A stretch of DNA of 35,054 nt from HXMU1420-2 sp040830545 (GTDB lineage: Bacteria; Pseudomonadota; Alphaproteobacteria; Rhodobacterales; Rhodobacteraceae), in contig JBFOMB010000107.1 of NCBI GenBank assembly GCA_040830545.1, forward strand, positions 1 through 35,054, read 5' to 3'. The position numbers were made by a program, and so were the translations under genes. The notes under the pieces were generated by a model, which was not told the origin of the DNA, did not search any database, and was given only the letters and a program-made list of their open reading frames with translations. Shown here piece after piece: positions 6,643-15,331 of this stretch. Position 1 is the stretch's first letter. Every line of letters starts with the position of its first letter.

Positions 6643-8901
6643 GTGGCAACCCGGTCACAGAGAACCTTGATTCACACGCTGTCGCGTTGGCGACGGACGC
6701 GGCGTGCGCAGAATTTTGCCACGCTGGGTCTGGTGGTGCTGGGGCCGGTTCTGGTTCTGGCGACCTTTCTTGTGCTTGGGCCGTTCCAGCAAAACGCGGC
6801 CTCCACCGCGCTCCGGTTCGTCCTGCTGGCCGACCTTGTGTACACACTGGTTGTGGCCGCGCTGGTGTTGGGACAGGTGGGCAAGCTGGTTGCCGCCCGC
6901 CGCGCGAAATCCGCTGGCTCCCGACTGCACCTGCGCCTGGCGGGTGTGTTTGCCATGCTGGCCCTGATCCCGACGGTCATCGTTGCCGTGTTCGCCAGCT
7001 TGACGCTGAACATCGGTCTGGAAGGCTGGTTTTCTGAGCGTGTGCGGCAGGTTGTGGGCAGTTCACTCGCCGCGGCAGAAGCCTACGAGACCGAACAACG
7101 CGAAGGGCTGGCCGAAGATGCGCTGGCGGTCGCCCGATTCATCGACGCCAGCCGCAGCCGCGATTTCTTCATGAGCGACGGGCAAATCCGCGTAGTCCTG
7201 GCACAGGCCCAGCCTCAGGTGCAACGTGGGCTAAGCGAGGCCTATGTCATTGACGGATCAGGCGAAATCCGTACCCGTGGCGATGGGTCTTACCTTTTCG
7301 ATTTCGAAGCGCCCAGCAGGGAAGACTTTGACGAGGCAATCGAAGCCGGGATCGCTGTCATTCAGGATTGGGACAACAACGAATTCCGCGCGTTGGTCCC
7401 GCTCGACGCGTTTCTGGACCGCTTCCTGTATGTCAGTCGCGATGTGGATGGTGAAATCCTGAGCTTGTTGGACGAAACGCAGGAAACCGTACGACTTTAT
7501 CATCAATTGGAAAGCGAACGCGGGCGGGTGCTGTTCGAATTCGCGCTGGTTTATCTGGGCTTTGCGCTGATCCTGATCCTCGCCGCGATCTGGTCGGGCC
7601 TGTGGTTTGCCGAACGCCTGTCGCGTCCCGTCGGTCGACTGGCCGGTGCTGCGCAGCGGGTAGGGACCGGCGATCTTGAGGTGCAGGTGGTCGAAGATCC
7701 CGGCGACGACGAAATCGCCATGCTCGGGCGGTACTTCAACCAGATGACGCGGCAGTTGAAAGGCCAGCGGCAGACCTTGCTGGACAATACACAACAGATC
7801 GAACGCCGCCGCAGGCTATTTGATTCCGTGCTCAGTTCCGTCACATCCGGCGTTGTCGGGCTGGACCCCGAGGGCCGCGTGACCTTCGTCAACCGCTCAG
7901 CTCAACGCCTGTTGGACTGGTCGGGGGATCAACAGCAACTGGCGTTGGCTGTGGCTGTGCCAGAGTTCGGGCCGCTGTTTCAGGAGTTGCGGACCAGTCC
8001 CAATGAAGTGGTTCAACGGGAACTGCGCGTGACGCGGGGCAGGCGGCAGGAAATCCTGCTGGTGCGCATGTCCACACGCCGGGGAGAGGACGGTACGCGC
8101 GAAGGATATGTTGTGGCCTTTGATGACGTCACGGATCTGGTCAGCGCACAGCGTATGGCCGCGTGGGGTGACGTGGCGCGCCGCATCGCGCATGAAATCA
8201 AGAACCCGCTGACCCCCATTCAGTTGAGTGCCGAGCGGATCAAGCGCAAGTTCATGCCGCAGGTGGAAAAAGACAGCGACAAACTCGAGGCGATGACCGA
8301 CGTCATCGTGCGCCAGACCAACGACCTGCGCCGGATCGTCGACGAATTCTCCAAATTCGCGCGCATGCCTGAACCGGACCGCAGGCAGGAGGACCTGACC
8401 TCACTGCTCAATGATGTGGTGTTGTTGCAGCAATCTGGCCAACCGGATGTCACCATCAACGCAACCTTGCCAGAAGGGACTGTTGACGCCGAGATTGACG
8501 CAACCATGATGTCTCAGGCGCTCACAAATTTGATTAAAAACGCGGGCGAAGCCATTGAGAGCCTCAAGAAAAAAGACGCTCCCGACGGTTTTGTCCCGGA
8601 AATCCGTGTAACGATGGATCATGATAGCAGCGGCGTTGAAATCCGTATTGCGGACAACGGCATCGGCCTGCCCGTGGATCGTGCGCGGCTGTTTGAGCCC
8701 TATGTCACCACCCGTGACGAGGGCACCGGGCTGGGTCTGCCCATTGTGAAGAAGATCATCGAGGAACACGGCGGTACGCTCGCCCTGGAGGATGCTCCGG
8801 TCTTCGATGGAAATACCCATGCCGGGGCGATGGCGGTCATCCGCCTTGCCGCCGGATCCCAAATAGAACCAACAAAAACCGTAGAAGCAGGAATGACATG
8901 A
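6643..8901 (+). CDS. ntrY: Sensor histidine kinase NtrY
   Basis: An approximately 752-aa membrane kinase, partner of NtrX. Three hydrophobic helices lie near residues 28-48, 60-80 and 98-120. A periplasmic sensor region of about 170 residues follows, then a fourth helix near 295-320, a HAMP segment, a PAS-like domain (GVVGLDPEGRVTFVN), the H-box AHEIKNPLTPIQLSAERIK with H517, the N-box NLIKNAGEAI, and ATP-lid motifs DNGIGL and GTGLGLPIV. The family is linked to nitrogen, redox and envelope responses. Two adjacent GTG codons (6637, 6643) could start it; 6643 is preferred because GAGG lies seven bases upstream. The stop overlaps the ntrX start by four bases. Confidence 0.93.
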   Translation: MATRSQRTLIHTLSRWRRTRRAQNFATLGLVVLGPVLVLATFLVLGPFQQNAASTALRFVLLADLVYTLVVAALVLGQVGKLVAARRAKSAGSRLHLRLAGVFAMLALIPTVIVAVFASLTLNIGLEGWFSERVRQVVGSSLAAAEAYETEQREGLAEDALAVARFIDASRSRDFFMSDGQIRVVLAQAQPQVQRGLSEAYVIDGSGEIRTRGDGSYLFDFEAPSREDFDEAIEAGIAVIQDWDNNEFRALVPLDAFLDRFLYVSRDVDGEILSLLDETQETVRLYHQLESERGRVLFEFALVYLGFALILILAAIWSGLWFAERLSRPVGRLAGAAQRVGTGDLEVQVVEDPGDDEIAMLGRYFNQMTRQLKGQRQTLLDNTQQIERRRRLFDSVLSSVTSGVVGLDPEGRVTFVNRSAQRLLDWSGDQQQLALAVAVPEFGPLFQELRTSPNEVVQRELRVTRGRRQEILLVRMSTRRGEDGTREGYVVAFDDVTDLVSAQRMAAWGDVARRIAHEIKNPLTPIQLSAERIKRKFMPQVEKDSDKLEAMTDVIVRQTNDLRRIVDEFSKFARMPEPDRRQEDLTSLLNDVVLLQQSGQPDVTINATLPEGTVDAEIDATMMSQALTNLIKNAGEAIESLKKKDAPDGFVPEIRVTMDHDSSGVEIRIADNGIGLPVDRARLFEPYVTTRDEGTGLGLPIVKKIIEEHGGTLALEDAPVFDGNTHAGAMAVIRLAAGSQIEPTKTVEAGMT

Positions 8902-10310
8902 GCGATATTCTGATAGTCGACGACGAGCGCGATATCCGGGAGCTGATTTCGGACATCCTCGAAGACGAAGGTTATGCCACCCGCCTGGCCGGGAATTCCC
9001 AGGACTGCATGGCTGCGATCAACGCAGAGCCGCCGGGACTGCTGATCCTGGACATTTGGCTGAAAGACAGCGCGATGGATGGCATCGACATCCTGAAGGC
9101 GGTGAAACGTGACAACCCGGACATTCCTGTCGTCATCATCTCGGGGCACGGCAACATCGAAATCGCCGTCGCTGCGATCAAACAGGGCGCGTATGACTTC
9201 ATCGAAAAGCCCTTCAATATCGACCAGCTACTGGTTGTGATCCGCCGCGCGATGGAGGCCTCGCGCCTGCGCCGTGAAAACAGCTCGCTCAAACGTCGCG
9301 ATGTGGCGAGTGCCGAGATGATCGGGTCCAGCGCCGCCTTCCGTGCGTTGGTGTCTCAACTGGAAAAGGTTACAAAATCCAATGGTCGCGTGATGCTGAC
9401 TGGCCCGGCCGGGTCCGGCAAGGAAATCGCCGCACGCTACATCCACGCCAATTCCAACCGGGCCGAGGCGCCGTTTGTGACCGTGAACTGCGCCAGCATC
9501 GAACCGGAGCGGATGGAGGAGGTATTGTTTGGCCGTGAATCCAGTGAACGCGGGCTGGAACCGGGTCTTTTGGAACAGGCGCATGGGGGCGTTGTCTACT
9601 TTGACGAGGTTGCCGATATGCCTGTCGGCACGCAGTCCAAGATCCTACGTGTGCTGGTCGATCAGCAGTTCCAGCGTGTTGGTGGCTCTGACAAGGTGCG
9701 CGTGGATCTGCGCGTCATCTCCTCCACCAACAAAGATCTGGAGCAGGAGATCGAGGCAGAGCGCTTTCGTCAGGAACTCTATCACCGCCTGAACGTCGTC
9801 CCGATTGCCGTGCCCTCGCTGGAGGATCGGCGCGAGGACATCCCGCTGTTGGCCGAACACTTCATCACCGCGTTCAATGCCTCTCAGGGCCTGCCGCTGC
9901 GCGAGTTGAGCGAAGAGGCCGTGACGCTGCTGCAAACCATGGTCTGGCCCGGCAATGTGCGTCAGTTGAAAAACCTGATCGAACGGGTGCTGATCCTGGG
10001 CGACGGCACCGGCCCGATCGAGGCGCGCGAACTGCCGAACGACGAGGAAAAACCGTCTGAAGAGGGCCGGGTGGTTCTGTCGGGCACTTTGGCAACCTTG
10101 CCGCTGCGCGAGGCGCGCGAAGCGTTCGAACGCGAATACCTGCTGACACAGATCAACCGGTTCGGTGGCAATATCAGCCGCACGGCCAGCTTTGTCGGCA
10201 TGGAACGCAGCGCACTGCACCGCAAGCTGAAATCGCTGGGGGTCGTGACCACAAACAAGGCCGGCGCCCGCGTCGCACATGTGGACGAACCGGCGCAAGC
10301 GGCGGAGTAG
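8898..10310 (+). CDS. ntrX: Response regulator NtrX
   Basis: A 470-aa regulator with a receiver domain (phosphoacceptor D52, acidic pair D8-D9, KPF near residue 107), an AAA+ domain with Walker A GPAGSGKE (169-176) and an intact Walker B YFDEVADM, and a Fis-like HTH near residues 410-450 (NISRTASFVGMERSALHRKL). As in other alphaproteobacterial NtrX proteins there is no GAFTGA; FGRESSERGLEPGLLEQ occupies that region, so action without sigma54 is likely. It is translationally coupled to ntrY (ATGA, 8898-8901). The gene ends the plus-strand block and faces purF; I see no convincing terminator in the 133-bp convergent gap. Confidence 0.94.
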   Translation: MSDILIVDDERDIRELISDILEDEGYATRLAGNSQDCMAAINAEPPGLLILDIWLKDSAMDGIDILKAVKRDNPDIPVVIISGHGNIEIAVAAIKQGAYDFIEKPFNIDQLLVVIRRAMEASRLRRENSSLKRRDVASAEMIGSSAAFRALVSQLEKVTKSNGRVMLTGPAGSGKEIAARYIHANSNRAEAPFVTVNCASIEPERMEEVLFGRESSERGLEPGLLEQAHGGVVYFDEVADMPVGTQSKILRVLVDQQFQRVGGSDKVRVDLRVISSTNKDLEQEIEAERFRQELYHRLNVVPIAVPSLEDRREDIPLLAEHFITAFNASQGLPLRELSEEAVTLLQTMVWPGNVRQLKNLIERVLILGDGTGPIEARELPNDEEKPSEEGRVVLSGTLATLPLREAREAFEREYLLTQINRFGGNISRTASFVGMERSALHRKLKSLGVVTTNKAGARVAHVDEPAQAAE

Positions 10311-10443
10311 GGGGCCGAGTTTTCCGGCGGATAAGTGACAACAGTTCCCGGCCAGTTTACTGCGGCACTATTTTCAGATCGGGCACAGAGACGGGAAAAG
10401 GCAACCGCTTGCGGGCAGTCTGGGTAATTCAAACGCCCTACGA

Positions 10444-11916
10444 CTATTCCGCCGCTGTCTTCAACTGGAACCCACGTTCGATCATGTCCGACGGTTCCAC
10501 CGGATATTCGCCCGAGAAACACGCATCGCAATATTGCGGCGCGTCCGGGTTTCGACCGCCGCTTTCTCCGACAGCACGGTAAAGCCCGTCGAGCGAGATG
10601 AATTTCAGCGAATCCACCTGCAGGTGGTCGCGCATTTCCTCTTCGCTCATCGTCGCGGCGAGCAGCTTTTCACGCTGCGGCGTGTCCACGCCATAGAAGC
10701 AGGGCCAGGCCGTTGGGGGTGACGCGATGCGGAAATGGACCTCGGCTGCGCCGGCGTCCAGGATCATCTCCTTGATCTTGCGCGACGTGGTCCCGCGCAC
10801 AACGGAATCGTCAACCAGAATGACCCGCTTGCCCCGGATAAGCGCCCGGTTCACATTCAGCTTCAACCGCACGCCCATGTTGCGGATCTGCTCCGTCGGC
10901 TCGATGAAGGTGCGGCCCATATACTGGTTGCGCACGATCCCCATGCCGTAGGGAATGCCGGATTCCGCCGCGAACCCGATGGCCGCAGGGGTACCACTGT
11001 CGGGCACGGGACAGACCAGATCCGCCTCCACCGGGCTTTCCTTGGCCAGTTCGCGCCCAATGGCCTCACGCGTTTCATAGACACTGCGCCCGGACAGGAT
11101 CGAATCGGGGCGCGAGAAATAGACATGTTCAAAGATGCAGAAACGAGAGGAGCGCTTGCGGAACGGGAAATGGCTCTGCACCCCATGTTCGGGTGTGATC
11201 ACGACCATTTCACCCGGCTCAATCTCGCGCGCGAAATCAGCGCCGATGATGTCCAGCGCGCAGGTTTCAGAGCTGAGAACCCAGCCATCACCCAACTGCC
11301 CCAAAACCAGCGGTCGCACCCCCAGCGGATCACGTACACCAATCAGCTTGGTCCGGGTCATCGCGACAACAGAAAACGCACCTTCGACCCGGCGCAGCGC
11401 CTCTTCCATCCGTTCCGGAATGGATTTCTGGAAGGACCGCGCCATCAGGTGGATGATGCATTCACTGTCAGACGAGCTTTGAAAAATCGACCCACGTTCG
11501 ATCAACTCCCGCCGCAGAGCATCCGCATTGGTGATGTTGCCATTGTGGGCCAGCGCTGCCCCACCCAGCGAGAATTCACCAAAGAACGGCTGCACGTCAC
11601 GGATCGCCGTCTGCCCCTTGGTCCCCGCCGTGGAATAGCGCACATGGCCAATCGCCAGCGGTCCCGGCAGGGTTTTCATCAACGACGCGTTGGTGAAATT
11701 GTCCCGGACATAACCAAAGCGGCGGGCGTTGTTGAACCCGTGTTCGGGATCGTGGCTGACGATCCCGCCTGCCTCCTGTCCACGATGTTGCAGGGCATGC
11801 AGGCCGAGGGCGACAAAGTTCGCGGCGTCGGCAACGCCAAGCACACCGAATATCCCGCATTCTTCCCTGAGTTTGTCATCATCAAACGGGTGCGCGAGCG
11901 GCAAATGGGCAGGCAA
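10444..11916 (-). CDS. purF: Amidophosphoribosyltransferase PurF
   Basis: A 490-aa cytoplasmic enzyme for the first committed step of purine synthesis: glutamine plus PRPP gives 5-phosphoribosylamine. The Ntn-type glutaminase domain begins at C20 (EECGIFGV), preceded by a short propeptide typical of the family, with the HRGQEAGGI and HVRYSTAG motifs. The PRPP-binding signature ILVDDSVVRGTT lies near residue 345. The start is a TTG at 11916-11914, supported by GGAG seven bases upstream and by the usual propeptide length. It follows cvpA, the same purF-cvpA link known from E. coli (in opposite order), and is last in the minus-strand run from radA. Confidence 0.95.
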   Translation of the reverse strand: MPAHLPLAHPFDDDKLREECGIFGVLGVADAANFVALGLHALQHRGQEAGGIVSHDPEHGFNNARRFGYVRDNFTNASLMKTLPGPLAIGHVRYSTAGTKGQTAIRDVQPFFGEFSLGGAALAHNGNITNADALRRELIERGSIFQSSSDSECIIHLMARSFQKSIPERMEEALRRVEGAFSVVAMTRTKLIGVRDPLGVRPLVLGQLGDGWVLSSETCALDIIGADFAREIEPGEMVVITPEHGVQSHFPFRKRSSRFCIFEHVYFSRPDSILSGRSVYETREAIGRELAKESPVEADLVCPVPDSGTPAAIGFAAESGIPYGMGIVRNQYMGRTFIEPTEQIRNMGVRLKLNVNRALIRGKRVILVDDSVVRGTTSRKIKEMILDAGAAEVHFRIASPPTAWPCFYGVDTPQREKLLAATMSEEEMRDHLQVDSLKFISLDGLYRAVGESGGRNPDAPQYCDACFSGEYPVEPSDMIERGFQLKTAAE

Positions 11917-12031
11917 GGGGCAGCTCCGATTCCATTGCGAGTGTCTGCCGGTCTTCTACCGGGTCATGGCAGGGCTGTCACGAAACGATCACAATTCGAA
12001 GGACAGAATTCGTTGCTTTGTGCAGTGCGCA

Positions 12032-12589
12032 TCACTGCGGCGTGCAGATACCCACCAGTTGCTCGTACTGCCCGGTGACCCAACCCAGTGCCTGTTCGGG
12101 GTCCTGTTCTTCGATCGCACCGCTCAAGCGGGAAAACACCTGCGCGGACCGGCTTTCATCGACGATGGTGAAGCTCTGCGTGGTGATCACCGCGTCATAG
12201 ACGAAAAACGCAATTGCCACCAACAGGATGCCGCGCGCCACGCCGAACAGGAAACCAGCGCCCTGATCGACCCCACCCAGCGCGGACCGTTGAACAAGGC
12301 TGGAAAACAGCGGGGTGAAAAACGACACGATGATCAGCGCGCCGGCAAACACGGCGGCAAAGGCGGCAATCACGCTCAGTTCGCAACTGTCGGCAATGAA
12401 ATCGCCGATTACCGGAACTTCGCGCACCAGCGGCTCGACCTGCGGAGCAAAGATGAAAGCCAGCACAGCCGCAGCCACCCAGCCGAGAATCGCCATGACC
12501 TCGCGCACGAAACCGCGCGAATAGGCCAGCAGGGCCGAGATAACGATGACGATGGCGACAACACCGTCGATGATTGTAAAGCCTTCCAT
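12032..12589 (-). CDS. cvpA: CvpA family inner-membrane protein
   Basis: A 185-aa protein with four predicted transmembrane helices near residues 5-22, 28-48, 70-95 and 105-125. It has the family hallmark of an early YSRGFVREV turn after helix 1 and the GGVDQGAGFLFGVARG segment. CvpA is named for colicin V production in E. coli and is linked to envelope integrity; its molecular function is not settled. It sits between radA (24 bp upstream) and purF (115 bp downstream) on the same strand. Family assignment is firm. Confidence 0.9.
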   Translation of the reverse strand: MEGFTIIDGVVAIVIVISALLAYSRGFVREVMAILGWVAAAVLAFIFAPQVEPLVREVPVIGDFIADSCELSVIAAFAAVFAGALIIVSFFTPLFSSLVQRSALGGVDQGAGFLFGVARGILLVAIAFFVYDAVITTQSFTIVDESRSAQVFSRLSGAIEEQDPEQALGWVTGQYEQLVGICTPQ

Positions 12590-12613
12590 TCGCCCTCGCC
12601 TGCCTTTCCGCGC

Positions 12614-13978
12614 CTATCCGGCACCAAATACCTCGCCCACGAACTGCGTCAGGTCGGCCGGTCGGAACAGGCTCAGCCCGTTTGCTGCCGCCTCCTTGCC
12701 ACCCGCCGGAGCGATGGCCGAGGAAAAACCAAGTTTTTGCGCCTCTTTCAACCTGTTTTCGGTCTGAGAGGCCGGGCGCAAGGCCCCGGATAGGCTGATT
12801 TCGCCGAAAATCACTGTTTCCGCAGGCAGGGCGGCGTCTTCGCGCGCGCTCAGCAGGGCGGCGGCAACCGCCAGATCGGCGGCCGGTTCGCTGATGCGCA
12901 TGCCGCCTGCCACGTTCAGATAGACGTCTAGGCCGGTAAAGGGGATTCCACAGCGGGCCTCCAGCACAGCCAGGATCATGGCGAGTCGCCCGCCGTCCCA
13001 GCCCACAACCGTGCGGCGGGGCTGGGAATGGGGTGTGGGGGCGACAAGTGCCTGCAATTCAATCAGGACAGGGCGCGTGCCTTCGATACCTGCGAACACC
13101 GCTGACCCGGGCGCGGGGGTGCCCCTGTCCGACAGAAACAACGCGGAGGGGTTTGTGACCTCTGCCAGCCCCGCACCGGTCATTTCAAACACGCCGATCT
13201 CGTCCGCCGGACCGAAGCGGTTCTTTACTGCGCGCAGAATACGGAACTGATGTCCGCGCTCGCCTTCGAAATAAAGCACGGTATCCACCATGTGCTCCAC
13301 CACACGTGGGCCTGCGATCTGCCCCTCTTTGGTGACGTGTCCGACCATGATCACCGACATGCCCCGCTTTTTGGCAAAGGTGGTCAGCTCATGCGCCGCC
13401 GCGCGCACCTGGCTCACCGATCCCGGCGCACTTTCAACCGTGTCCGACCACATGGTCTGGATCGAATCGATGATGGCGAGGCCGGGGCGTTCCGCGTCCA
13501 ACGTGGTCAGAATATCCCGCAGCGAGGTTTCCGCCCCCAACTGCAACGGCGCGTCAGACAGGCCCAAGCGACCCGCCCGCATCCGTACCTGGGCGCTCGC
13601 CTCTTCACCCGAGATATAGATGGTTTTCAGACCTTTACCGGCCAAAGCTGCCGCAACTTGTAGCAACAGGGTCGACTTCCCAATGCCGGGATCACCGCCC
13701 ACCAGAATAGCCGAGGCAGGGACCAACCCACCGCCCAGCACGCGGTCCACCTCCGCCAATCCGCTTTGCGCACGGGGTGGCGGCACCTCTTCGGCTCGCA
13801 GGTCCGTTAGCGGAACGCTACGACCCCGCGCTGCGCCCAGCGCCTTCTTGCCGGGGCCGGTGGCCAGGGGGGCCTCTTCGCTGATCGTGTTCCATTCACC
13901 ACAGGATTCGCAGCGCCCGGACCATTTGGAGGTCACGGCCCCGCAGGCGGCACAAACAAAGCGGCTGGTTTTTCCCAT
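12614..13978 (-). CDS. radA: DNA repair protein RadA (Sms)
   Basis: A 454-aa DnaB-like branch-migration helicase that processes recombination intermediates. It has an N-terminal C4 zinc finger (C9, C12, C23, C26), a RecA-like core with Walker A GGDPGIGKST (94-103), the RadA-specific KNRFG motif (AVKNRFGPADEIG) and a C-terminal Lon-protease-like domain with the GGMRISEPAADLAVAAALLS region. Length is normal. It starts five bases after the stop of the PqiA-like gene, so the two are probably cotranscribed, and it is followed closely by cvpA. Confidence 0.96.
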   Translation of the reverse strand: MGKTSRFVCAACGAVTSKWSGRCESCGEWNTISEEAPLATGPGKKALGAARGRSVPLTDLRAEEVPPPRAQSGLAEVDRVLGGGLVPASAILVGGDPGIGKSTLLLQVAAALAGKGLKTIYISGEEASAQVRMRAGRLGLSDAPLQLGAETSLRDILTTLDAERPGLAIIDSIQTMWSDTVESAPGSVSQVRAAAHELTTFAKKRGMSVIMVGHVTKEGQIAGPRVVEHMVDTVLYFEGERGHQFRILRAVKNRFGPADEIGVFEMTGAGLAEVTNPSALFLSDRGTPAPGSAVFAGIEGTRPVLIELQALVAPTPHSQPRRTVVGWDGGRLAMILAVLEARCGIPFTGLDVYLNVAGGMRISEPAADLAVAAALLSAREDAALPAETVIFGEISLSGALRPASQTENRLKEAQKLGFSSAIAPAGGKEAAANGLSLFRPADLTQFVGEVFGAG

Positions 13979-13982
13979 GCCC

Positions 13983-14459
13983 CTACGTGTCTGACGAACC
14001 GCGCGTACGCAAGACGGTTTTTTCCGTCACGATCCCCAACGCGATGCTGGCCAGAATGCAGGCGGTAAACATGTAAAGCCCCCAGGCCGTTTCCAGCCGC
14101 CCTACGCCGATGCCCTTCACAACGGTAATATAAAGCGCGATCAGGAACACGTCGGCCATCGCCAGTTTGCCCAGAATATGCAGCACTGGCATGGCCTTAG
14201 GGTCCAGCAGCTGCCATTGCACCAGCGCTGTTCCGATGGTTTTCAGATAGGGTGCAAACAACGCAAACGCGGTCACGATCAGCGCCAGAAACACATCCGA
14301 ATCCCACAGCGATTGTAGGCCGGTGATCACCGAAATCTCGCTCAGCCCGAACAGCGGCAACAACCCCGCCCTCATCAAAGGCGCGAACCACGCGATGGGG
14401 TACAACACCAACAGGGAAAGCGTCAAAATCCTCAGAACCATGGCGTGGCACCTAGGCAT
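13983..14459 (-). CDS. PqiA-domain (paraquat-inducible protein A-like) membrane protein
   Basis: A 158-aa protein with about four hydrophobic helices (starting at LRILTLSLLVLYPIAWFAPL, then SDVFLALIVTAFALFAPYL, MADVFLIALYITVV and LYMFTACILASIALGIV). The pattern of a first helix ending in a polar/proline turn, a short SVITGLQSLW loop and a K-x-MPVLHILGKLAMADVF segment resembles single PqiA domains, which work beside MCE proteins in lipid transport. The start at 14459 is chosen for a GAGGG ribosome site six bases upstream; 14441 is an alternative. It lies between mlaF and radA, which makes a link to the MlaEF transporter attractive but unproven. Confidence 0.72.
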   Translation of the reverse strand: MPRCHAMVLRILTLSLLVLYPIAWFAPLMRAGLLPLFGLSEISVITGLQSLWDSDVFLALIVTAFALFAPYLKTIGTALVQWQLLDPKAMPVLHILGKLAMADVFLIALYITVVKGIGVGRLETAWGLYMFTACILASIALGIVTEKTVLRTRGSSDT

Positions 14460-14517
14460 GGATGACCCTCGGAACAAGGTTCATGATTTCATCTTTGCCA
14501 AAATACTCTCAGGGGGC

Positions 14518-14538
14518 TTGGGGGATGAAATCCCCCAA
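14518..14538. repeat. 9-bp perfect palindrome between mlaF and the PqiA-like gene
   Basis: TTGGGGGAT (14518-14526) and ATCCCCCAA (14530-14538) pair perfectly around a GAA loop. On the minus strand the stem is followed by a second C-run and GAGAGTATTTT. Palindromes with such a tail recur between genes in Roseobacter genomes, as far as I recall, so this may be a repeat family copy and/or an mlaF 3'-end signal. Confidence 0.5.
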
Positions 14539-14584
14539 AACGTAGCAGGTTCCGGGACCATGTTACCCCAAAACGTACAAAACT

Positions 14585-15331
14585 TCAGCGCACCGCCTCG
14601 ATAGGTCCGTCAGCCCGGCCGTGGATGAATTGCTCCAGATACGGATCGCCCGAGCTGTCCATGTCCGCCACCGGTCCGGTCCACTGGATCACCCCGCCGT
14701 GCAACATCGCCACATTGTCCGCAATCGCCCGGACCGAGGACATGTCGTGGGTGATGGTCATGGCGGTTGCACCCATCTCGACCACGATCTCGCGGATCAA
14801 CTCGTTGATGACGCCGGACATGATCGGGTCGAGGCCCGTAGTTGGTTCATCGAAAAAGATGATCTCGGGTTCTGCCGCAATCGCGCGAGCGAGCCCCACG
14901 CGTTTCTGCATCCCGCCGGACAGTTCCGCGGGGAAGAGGTCGGCGACTTCGGGCTTCAGCCCGACGCGGCGCAGTTTCTCAATCGCGATCTCGCGCGCCT
15001 CTTCCACGGGGCGTTTCAGCGACCCGCGCAACAGGCGGAAGGCGACGTTTTGCCAGACGGTTAGCGAGTCAAACAGCGCGCCACCCTGAAACAGCATGCC
15101 AAAGCGGGCCAGAAACGCATCCCGGTCGCCGGTGCCGACGTCCTTATCGTCGACGGTAATCGACCCGCTGTCCGGTTCGAGGAGGCCCAGCACACATTTC
15201 AGCGTGACGGATTTCCCGGTGCCCGACCCGCCGATGATGACCATTGACGTGCCTTGTTCAATCTCAAGGTTAAGACCTTGTAGCACTGCATTGGGACCAA
15301 AGGATTTATGTACATCTTTGAGGAGGATCAT
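14585..15331 (-). CDS. mlaF: MlaF-type ABC transporter ATP-binding protein
   Basis: A 248-aa ATPase of the Mla-type phospholipid transporter on the cytoplasmic face of the inner membrane. It has Walker A GGSGTGKS (34-41), Q-loop LFQGGALFDSLTVWQNV, signature LSGGMQKR (137-144), Walker B IIFFDEPTTGLDP (157-169) and the switch His in ITHDM. GALFDSLTVWENV-type Q-loops are characteristic of MlaF/MCE ATPases. The ATG overlaps the mlaE stop (ATGA at 15328-15331). No mlaD, mlaC or mlaB is nearby. Confidence 0.92.
   Translation of the reverse strand: MILLKDVHKSFGPNAVLQGLNLEIEQGTSMVIIGGSGTGKSVTLKCVLGLLEPDSGSITVDDKDVGTGDRDAFLARFGMLFQGGALFDSLTVWQNVAFRLLRGSLKRPVEEAREIAIEKLRRVGLKPEVADLFPAELSGGMQKRVGLARAIAAEPEIIFFDEPTTGLDPIMSGVINELIREIVVEMGATAMTITHDMSSVRAIADNVAMLHGGVIQWTGPVADMDSSGDPYLEQFIHGRADGPIEAVR

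Noticed and set aside
10735..12078. Long plus-strand open frame opposite purF
   Set aside because: It is antisense to purF, which has full catalytic motifs and a ribosome site; the shadow has no motif or ribosome site.
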